A stretch of DNA of 64,000 nt, from assembly GCF_963378105.1 (NCBI RefSeq), contig NZ_OY726398.1, forward strand, positions 4,588,001 through 4,652,000, given 5' to 3'. A program made the translations under genes and the position numbers. Shown here piece after piece: positions 58,577 to 64,000 of the stretch. A model generated the notes under the pieces. It ran no database searches and was not told the DNA's origin. It saw only the letters and a program-made list of their open reading frames with translations. How positions within the stretch are numbered: position 1 is the stretch's first letter; each line of letters opens with the position of its first letter. Source of the DNA: Mycolicibacter sp. MU0102 (lineage in GTDB: Bacteria; Actinomycetota; Actinomycetes; Mycobacteriales; Mycobacteriaceae).

Positions 58577-58729
58577 TGACGGGGTCCTTTGGTCGCGAAG
58601 GCAGATGCTGTGCACCTGCTTAGCATTCGGGACACGGCGGGGTCAACAGCGGGCATTGCTCCGCTCGGCGGCGACCGGGGCTACGGTTCCGGCTATGAAT
58701 CGGCGTCGCACCCCGGCACTGGGGATCTG

Positions 58730-59350
58730 ATGCGCACCCGCGGTTGGGGCGGGAATGTGCCCGCCAGCGACGAAGAAGCGGTGGCGCGGATTCTGCAAGC
58801 CACCCGCCAGACCATCGACGAACGCGGCGAGCAGACCAGCATCGCCGACGTCGCGCGCATGCTCGGCGTCACCCGGCAGACGGTCTACCGCTACTTCCCC
58901 AGTACCGAGGAGCTGCTGGCGGCAACGGCCGCCGACGGCGCCGGTGCCTTTCTGGATCAGCTGGCCGAAGCCCTGGCCGGAATGACCGATCCCGGCGAAG
59001 CGGTTGCCGAGGGCGTCGCACTCACCCTGGAGCGCCTCCCCCACGACCCCTATGTCGGTCTGCTGCTGCGCTCCCAACAGGCCAGCGCCTTTGCCGTGAC
59101 CGTCACCACCGACACCGGTCGCAGCTTCGGACACTCCCTGCTCGACCGTCTCGATGTCGACTGGACCGGGTATGACGATCAGGGTATCGACGACATCATC
59201 GAGATGGTGCTGCGGACCTTGCAGTCGTTCATCCTGGCACCGCTGCCCGCACCGGGCGACGAACTACGACGCCTGCTGCGCCGGTGGATCGCCCCGGCGG
59301 TGAGCGCGGCGCGCAGCGCTACGCCGGATCGCGCGTCAGCGAGTAAGTGA
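58730..59350 (+). CDS. TetR-family regulator
   Basis: 206 residues from ATG at 58730; upstream in-frame codons lie in the promoter. HTH: TSIADVARMLGVTRQTVYRY then FPSTEELLA. The C-terminal domain has TetR_C patterns (GIDDIIEMVLRTLQSF). It is divergent from the aldehyde dehydrogenase gene and likely controls it. Its last 32 nt overlap the convergent SDR gene. Confidence 0.9.
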   Translation: MRTRGWGGNVPASDEEAVARILQATRQTIDERGEQTSIADVARMLGVTRQTVYRYFPSTEELLAATAADGAGAFLDQLAEALAGMTDPGEAVAEGVALTLERLPHDPYVGLLLRSQQASAFAVTVTTDTGRSFGHSLLDRLDVDWTGYDDQGIDDIIEMVLRTLQSFILAPLPAPGDELRRLLRRWIAPAVSAARSATPDRASASK

Positions 59351-60263
59351 CGCCGGTGAGTTCTTCGGCGACCGTCCACAGTCGCCGCTGCGCGTCGGCG
59401 TCACAGGCCCGGCCGGCGGCCCGCACCAACACCGGCGGGCCGATCTGCTCGAAACGCCCACCCGGGCCGTAGAACTGACCACCCACCGCCGCCGGGTCAG
59501 TTGCTGCCCGCAACATCGGCAGTGCCCCTTCCGCCGGACCCTGAGTGAACCACCCCGTCACGTGGCGAGACCGGCTGTTGAACACCCAACGGACCGCCCT
59601 GGACTGCTCCCGCAGGATCGAGGTGCGAGTGCCGCCCGGGTGCGCCGCCAACGCGATCGCCGAACTGCCCGCCGTTTCCAGCCGCCGCTGCAGTTCGTAG
59701 GTGGCCATCAATTGGGCAAGCTTGGACTGGGTGTAGGCCACCGCCGGGGTGAACGACGTCGCCAACTGCAGGTCGTCGAACGCGATCCGGCCACTGCGGT
59801 GGGTCTTGCTGCTCACCGCGATGATCCGTCCCGTTGGGGAGGCGAGCACGCGATCCAGCAGCAGCCCCGTCAACGCAAACGGCCCAAGGAAGTTCGTGCC
59901 GAAGTCACCCTCGAACCCGTCGACCGTCAGCTGCCGGGTCTGGTGCATGACACCGGCGTTGTTGACCAGGATGTCGATCACCGGATACCCGGCCCGCAGC
60001 TCGTCCGCGCAAGCCCGCACCGAGGTCAGGTCACTGACGTCCAGTCGAACCACGTCGACGCGTGCGGCCGGAGCCGATCGGAGAATGTCTTGCCGGGCCG
60101 CAGCAGCCGCATCGGTATTGCGGCAGGCCAGCACGACCGTGGCGCCGAGGATCGCCAGTCCCCGCGCGACTTCGAGGCCGACCCCGGTGTTGGCCCCGGT
60201 CACGACCGCTGTCCGTCCGGCCTGGGCCGAACCCTGCTCCAACGACCACTGCGCCACGCTCAT
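59319..60263 (-). CDS. Short-chain dehydrogenase/reductase
   Basis: 314 residues when started at MSVAQWSLEQGSAQAGRTAV (ATG at 60263). Classical SDR of the retinol dehydrogenase/WWOX-like group: cofactor site TGANTGVGLEVARGLA, NNAGVM, catalytic Ser in VSSKTH and YTQSK (Tyr-x3-Lys). The Arg after the cofactor loop (CRNTD) suggests NADP(H). It is the last gene of the operon with SRPBCC and amidohydrolase genes, and its 3' end overlaps the TetR gene. Confidence 0.92.
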   Translation of the reverse strand: MSVAQWSLEQGSAQAGRTAVVTGANTGVGLEVARGLAILGATVVLACRNTDAAAAARQDILRSAPAARVDVVRLDVSDLTSVRACADELRAGYPVIDILVNNAGVMHQTRQLTVDGFEGDFGTNFLGPFALTGLLLDRVLASPTGRIIAVSSKTHRSGRIAFDDLQLATSFTPAVAYTQSKLAQLMATYELQRRLETAGSSAIALAAHPGGTRTSILREQSRAVRWVFNSRSRHVTGWFTQGPAEGALPMLRAATDPAAVGGQFYGPGGRFEQIGPPVLVRAAGRACDADAQRRLWTVAEELTGVTYSLTRDPA

Positions 60264-60277
60264 GCGAGCAGACCGCC

Positions 60278-60790
60278 TTACCCGCGGCTCGCCGTCGCGA
60301 AACGCTGGTCGGTGTAGCGGCGCAGGTTGGACAGGAAGCGGCGAAATCCCAGATTCATCAGCGGGCCGCTGATCGGCGAGAACCACGCTGCCGGGCCGGT
60401 CAACCGATTGGCCAGCGTCCAGGTGAGCCGACACCCCTGGCCGGTGGGCTCGATGAGGTAGTCCTCGACGAACACCGCCAGCGCCGAGGTCGAGCTCGCA
60501 TTGAAGCGAAAGGCCATGTGCCGTCCGGGTTCCCAGGCCAGGAACTCCTCGTCCCCGATGATGCCTCCACGCATGTCGACGACGCGGGTGGTGCCGACAC
60601 CGTGCGGTTCGGGGCTGGTCCAGGTCACGTTGGTGATGACGCTGGCCCAGTGCGGCCAGGCTTCGGCGTCGGCCAGCACCTCCCAGATCTGCTCGGGCGT
60701 CACGGCCAGGTCAACGCTGTTGCTGAACCGCTGCGGCGCACGCTCGAGAAAATCGAGGCCGACCTGCTCACACGGATGCATCCGAGACAA
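60278..60790 (-). CDS. SRPBCC (START-like) lipid/ligand-binding protein
   Basis: 170 residues from TTG at 60790, supported by AAAGGA 8 nt upstream; ATG at 60781 is the alternative. Polyketide_cyc2/START-like fold: SVDLAVTPEQIWEVLADAEA, WPHWASVITNVTW and LTWTLANRLTG. Such proteins bind hydrophobic molecules or act as cyclases. It starts 27 nt after the amidohydrolase stop and ends 14 nt before the SDR, clearly one operon. Confidence 0.88.
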   Translation of the reverse strand: MSRMHPCEQVGLDFLERAPQRFSNSVDLAVTPEQIWEVLADAEAWPHWASVITNVTWTSPEPHGVGTTRVVDMRGGIIGDEEFLAWEPGRHMAFRFNASSTSALAVFVEDYLIEPTGQGCRLTWTLANRLTGPAAWFSPISGPLMNLGFRRFLSNLRRYTDQRFATASRG

Positions 60791-60817
60791 CTGCTGGTTC
60801 CTTTCGGTGGTGGCCTA

Positions 60818-62581
60818 CTAGCGCGCTCCGCGCACCAGACGCCCGGGCCGTGCACCGGTGTCGGCGCCGTTGCGCCGGGTGACGGTACCGCTGACGATCG
60901 TCGCAACATACCCGCTCGCGCCCTGCAGCAGACGGCGACCGCCGGCCGGCAGGTCATAGGCCATCCGCGCCGGCTGCAGCGTCAGCGCCTCCATGTCGAT
61001 CACATTGATGTCGGCCTTCTTGCCGACCTCGATGACCCCGCGATCGCCCAGGCCGAACAGCTGCGCGGTGTCGCGGCACTGTTTACGCACCACGTACTCC
61101 AGGGGCAGCTTGTCGCCGCGATGCCGATCGCGCGCCCAGTGTGTGAGCAGGTAGGTGGGATAGGAGGCGTCACAGATCATTCCGCAGTGCGCGCCGCCGT
61201 CGGAGAGCCCCAGCACACCGGCGGGGTGGGTGAGCATCTCGCGGATCGCGTCGTGGTTGCCGTCGGCGTAGTTGAAGAACGGCAGCATCAGCATGGCGCC
61301 GGCGTCGGCCTCCAGCATCAGGTCATAGAGCGTTGCCAGCGGATCTTCGCCGCGCGCCGCGGCGATCGCCGCGACCGCACGGTCCGGGGTCGGCTCGTAG
61401 TCCGGTGGGTCACCCAGGTCGTAGATGCGGTGCAGGGAATGCTGGACCAGCGCGAACATCGCGTCGAACTGCACAGACGGGTCCGGCGGCAGATCGTCCT
61501 CGGACAGGATCGCCGCCTTGACCGCCGGTTCGGCGAGCCGCTGGGCCAGTTCAGCGCGGCTGCACTGCGCCTTCAGCCGGCGGTAGGTCGGACGGTGGGT
61601 GAACGCGTGGTGCCCGGGGAATCCCAGCAGCATGCCGAACGGTCGCGCGGCGATCTGCGGGTACAGCGCGCTGCCGGCCTGGTGGGCGGCCGCGGAGATG
61701 TCCAGCTGTTCGCGCCACAGATTCGGGTCGGCGTCGACCTGGATCAGCGCGAACGACACCGGCCGGTCGATCTCGGCACCCAGGCGCTGCATCCATTCGA
61801 GCTCTTTCTTCGGCGCGACGATGTCCTCACCGGCCGCCCCCTGCGGCGCCAGTTCGAAGACCGCCCGTCCGCCGGCCGCCATGGCCCGGCCCAGGCCGAA
61901 CAGTTCGTCTTCGGCGGCGAAGGTCCCCGGTACCGGCTCACCGTCCATGGCCCGGTGTGCCAGGGTGCGCGACGTCGAAAATCCCAGCGCCCCAGCCTCG
62001 ACAGCTTCCTGCACCAGGCGGCTCATCGCCGCGATGTCGTCGGGCGTCGCCGGCTCGTTGCGGGCACCGCGCTCGCCCATGGCGTAGGCGCGGATCGCCC
62101 CGTGGGCGACCTGACTGCCGACGTCGACGGCGAAGTTCTTCCCGTCAAGTACGTCGAGGTACTCGGGATAGCTCTCCCATCCCCAGGTGATGCCTTCGGT
62201 GAGCGCGGTGCCCGGAATGTCCTCGACGCCCTCCATCAGCTTGATCAGCCAGTCCTCGCTGCCGGGCCGCACCGGGGCGAACCCGACCCCGCAGTTGCCG
62301 CTGACGATCGTGGTCACGCCGTGACCGCTGGACGGCTCCAGGAGACTGTCCCAGCTAACCTGCCCGTCGTAGTGGGTGTGGATGTCAACGAACCCGGGCG
62401 CGACGACTTTGCCGGTGGCATCGATCGTTTCGGCCGCTGCACCCGTCAGCCCCGGATCACCGGCTCCGGTGCGACGCTGGACGGCCACGATGCGTCCGTC
62501 CCGGACGCCGACGTCGGCCAAATAGCGCTGTTCGCCCGTGCCGTCGACGACGGTGCCACCAGTGATCGTGAGGTCGTACAC
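60818..62581 (-). CDS. Amidohydrolase, N-acyl-D-amino-acid deacylase family
   Basis: 587 residues when started at GTG 62581 (MYDLTITGGTVVDGTG), which has AAGGAG 6 nt upstream; the upstream in-frame ATG at 62662 lies inside the operator. Amidohydrolase barrel with metal motif HTHYDGQ (His68, His70), Cys97 of the D-aminoacylase group (NCGVG), FSTSRTLAHR and SDGGAHCGMI (Asp). It probably cleaves an N-acyl-D-amino acid or related amide. First gene of the catabolic operon, divergent from a TetR gene. Confidence 0.93.
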   Translation of the reverse strand: MYDLTITGGTVVDGTGEQRYLADVGVRDGRIVAVQRRTGAGDPGLTGAAAETIDATGKVVAPGFVDIHTHYDGQVSWDSLLEPSSGHGVTTIVSGNCGVGFAPVRPGSEDWLIKLMEGVEDIPGTALTEGITWGWESYPEYLDVLDGKNFAVDVGSQVAHGAIRAYAMGERGARNEPATPDDIAAMSRLVQEAVEAGALGFSTSRTLAHRAMDGEPVPGTFAAEDELFGLGRAMAAGGRAVFELAPQGAAGEDIVAPKKELEWMQRLGAEIDRPVSFALIQVDADPNLWREQLDISAAAHQAGSALYPQIAARPFGMLLGFPGHHAFTHRPTYRRLKAQCSRAELAQRLAEPAVKAAILSEDDLPPDPSVQFDAMFALVQHSLHRIYDLGDPPDYEPTPDRAVAAIAAARGEDPLATLYDLMLEADAGAMLMLPFFNYADGNHDAIREMLTHPAGVLGLSDGGAHCGMICDASYPTYLLTHWARDRHRGDKLPLEYVVRKQCRDTAQLFGLGDRGVIEVGKKADINVIDMEALTLQPARMAYDLPAGGRRLLQGASGYVATIVSGTVTRRNGADTGARPGRLVRGAR

Positions 62582-62635
62582 AGCCGTCTCCTTCGATAGT
62601 GGCGTCGAGCGCACCCAAGAACGGTGTTGATCAAT

Positions 62636-62662
62636 TTGTACACATCTCGATAATGTGTGCAA
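62636..62662. promoter_or_regulatory. TetR operator TTGTACACAT-N7-ATGTGTGCAA overlapping the TetR start
   Basis: A near-perfect 10-bp inverted repeat (one mismatch) centred in the divergent promoter; its right arm contains the GTG start at 62657. GATAAT at 62649-62654 between the arms looks like a -10 element, so binding would block both transcription and possibly a leaderless start. Confidence 0.65.
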
Positions 62663-63265
62663 GTGCCCGGTGAGAAATCGTCGAAACCGCTCCCCCCGCC
62701 GTTGCTCCTGGCCGCCACCGAGACCCTGCGTCAGCTCGGTCCCCGGCGCTTCAGCCTCACCGCGGTCGCCGAAACAGCAGGCGTGTCACGCGGCACCGTG
62801 CACAACGCCTTCGGCACCCGCGATGACGCTATCGCCGCGGCGCTCGACCAGCTGTCCGCGGCGTTCATCGAGACCATGGCCGCCGAGGTTCACGAGCTGG
62901 ACACCCTGGCCGAGCAGGTGGCGGCCGCCGCGGTACTGATTTCGGCGCATCGCCGCAGATCGGCCGCCGAGCCGCGCACAATCAATCAGAGCGTGCTGGT
63001 CCTGCTGCTCGAGCACGGTGGCGACGACCTGATGCAGCGCTCCGTGGCGCTGTGGATGCCGCTGGTTTGCGCCGCGCAACGCCACGGCGAAGTCGACGCC
63101 ACTCTCGACGCGGGCCGCGCCGGTGAATGGATCGTGCGGATGCTGTTCAGCTTCGAGTTGCTGCCGCCGATGCGGGTGAATCTCGACAATCCCCGCGCCG
63201 TGCGCCGCTTCGTCAGCGACCACATCATCGACGGACTGACCGGAGGTCATCGTGACGCACCCTGA
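62657..63265 (+). CDS. TetR-family regulator of the amidohydrolase operon (predicted)
   Basis: 202 residues from GTG at 62657; GTG at 62663 is also possible and would fit a leaderless transcript from the GATAAT at 62649. HTH: FSLTAVAETAGVSRGTVHNA then FGTRDDAI. The ligand domain has VDATLDAGRAGEWIVRMLFS. An operator overlaps its own start, so autorepression and control of the divergent amidohydrolase operon are likely. The epoxide hydrolase gene overlaps its 3' end by 14 nt and is co-transcribed. Confidence 0.9.
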   Translation: MQVPGEKSSKPLPPPLLLAATETLRQLGPRRFSLTAVAETAGVSRGTVHNAFGTRDDAIAAALDQLSAAFIETMAAEVHELDTLAEQVAAAAVLISAHRRRSAAEPRTINQSVLVLLLEHGGDDLMQRSVALWMPLVCAAQRHGEVDATLDAGRAGEWIVRMLFSFELLPPMRVNLDNPRAVRRFVSDHIIDGLTGGHRDAP

Positions 63266-64000
63266 ACCGTTCCCGCTGCGCGTCCCCGAGGCCGAACTCG
63301 ATGATCTGCGCCGCCGGCTCGCCAACTCGCGCTGGCCGGCGGAGATCGACGGCGCGGCCTGGGATTACGGCACCAACCAAAGCTTCCTCCGGTCCGTGGT
63401 GGAGCACTGGCTGCACAACTACGACTGGCGGCGCGTCGAGTCCGAGGTCAACGCGCTCGGCTCGTTCGTCACCGAGGCCGCCGGGCAGCGCGTGCACTTC
63501 CTGCACGCACGGTCGCCAGAGCCCGACGCTATCCCGCTGCTGATCACCCACGGCTGGCCCGGCTCGATTGTGGAGTTCCTCGACGCAGTGCCGCTGCTGC
63601 GGAAGAGATTCCACGTCGTGGTCATCTCGATGCCCGGGTACGGGTTCTCCGGGCCCACCCGCCGGCCCGGTGTCGACGTCGCGGCCGTGGCGGCTGCCGC
63701 GGCCGACGTGATGGGACAGCTGGGCTATCACCGGTATGTCGCCCAGGGCGGTGACTGGGGCGCGCTGGTCACCCGCCACCTCGGCGAGCACTACGCGGGC
63801 CGCGTCGCGGCCATCCACACCAACATGTGCTTCGCCCCGCCCGATCACGACAACCCCGAGCTGATGGCCGCGGTGACACCGGCCGAGCAGGCGGCGATCA
63901 TCGACTCGGTGCAGCGCACCGCCGACGGCACCGCATACCTGAATCAGCAAGCCACTCGCCCACATTCGCTGGGCTTCGGCCTCGACGATTCACCGGTGGG
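63252..64000 (+). CDS. Epoxide hydrolase, EHN-type alpha/beta hydrolase (3' end outside window)
   Basis: Partial, 249 residues from GTG at 63252, open at the window end. N-terminal EHN domain (1-110; EPFPLRVPEAELDDLRRRLA, LHNYDWRRVE), then the alpha/beta-hydrolase core with oxyanion motif HGWPGS, the GYGFSGP loop and nucleophile Asp in QGGDWGALV. It converts epoxides to diols. Overlap with the TetR gene suggests co-expression and a role in the same pathway as the divergent SDR and amidohydrolase. The catalytic His and acid pair lie outside the window. Confidence 0.93.
   Translation, partial: MTHPEPFPLRVPEAELDDLRRRLANSRWPAEIDGAAWDYGTNQSFLRSVVEHWLHNYDWRRVESEVNALGSFVTEAAGQRVHFLHARSPEPDAIPLLITHGWPGSIVEFLDAVPLLRKRFHVVVISMPGYGFSGPTRRPGVDVAAVAAAAADVMGQLGYHRYVAQGGDWGALVTRHLGEHYAGRVAAIHTNMCFAPPDHDNPELMAAVTPAEQAAIIDSVQRTADGTAYLNQQATRPHSLGFGLDDSPV

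Noticed and set aside
60062..62599. 845-codon plus-strand frame
   Set aside because: Antisense to the SDR, SRPBCC and amidohydrolase genes, crossing three real genes.

Overview
The window is high-GC actinobacterial chromosome and clearly mycobacterial. It encodes EspR, an antigen 85 mycolyltransferase, an EthA/EthR pair, MmpS/MmpL transporters, BfrB, a lysine-rich H-NS-like protein, a PGRS-type glycine-rich protein and a carboxylic acid reductase. Gene order follows M. tuberculosis H37Rv over long stretches (compared from memory), but with many extra genes. The host is therefore probably a non-tuberculous mycobacterium; the species cannot be fixed from this sequence. No rRNA, tRNA, insertion sequence, prophage or CRISPR array was seen.

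Bases 1-30602 match the H37Rv block Rv3840-Rv3860 in order and strand. They hold a partial PGRS/GH5 glycoside hydrolase; an LCP protein; bfrB behind likely IdeR boxes; glpQ1; a DUF4328 membrane protein; a spacer with DnaA-box-like sites; sodA (Mn-type residue Gln145); an Rv3847-like protein; a GDT1/UPF0016 cation exporter; espR; an Rv3850-like protein; an H-NS-like protein; rraA; ethA/ethR with a clear operator; gltD/gltB; and a MinD-like ATPase. Insertions relative to H37Rv are a YcnI-CopC copper pair, a YggS-type PLP protein, an LLM oxidoreductase, a small-ORF locus, a TetR-controlled operon (DUF4242 protein, acyl-CoA dehydrogenase-like flavoprotein, sulfonate-type ABC transporter) and a glutamine synthetase divergent from gltBD.

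Bases 30590-46246 match H37Rv Rv0130-Rv0110, but every gene is in reverse order and on the opposite strand: htdZ, fbpC, pepA, fusA2, ldtA, an Rv0111-like acyltransferase and an Rv0110-like rhomboid. The join at about 30.6 kb fits an inversion across the replication origin. Genes added or lost inside this block include a CoA-transferase, a DUF1275 protein, a DUF2231-like protein, two tiny ORFs with strong ribosome binding sites, and a 1171-residue carboxylic acid reductase.

Bases 46301-64000 are accessory: a methyltransferase, a small secreted protein, a TetR with a divergent mmpS-mmpL pair, a three-gene overlapping operon (FAD monooxygenase, SnoaL-like, maleylpyruvate-isomerase-like), a Tat-exported protein that looks leaderless, a short MMPL transporter with an altered proton-relay residue, an aldehyde dehydrogenase with its TetR, and a catabolic locus (amidohydrolase, SRPBCC protein, SDR) divergent from a TetR-epoxide hydrolase pair. 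Start/stop overlaps and palindromes in divergent promoters make most of the local regulation readable.
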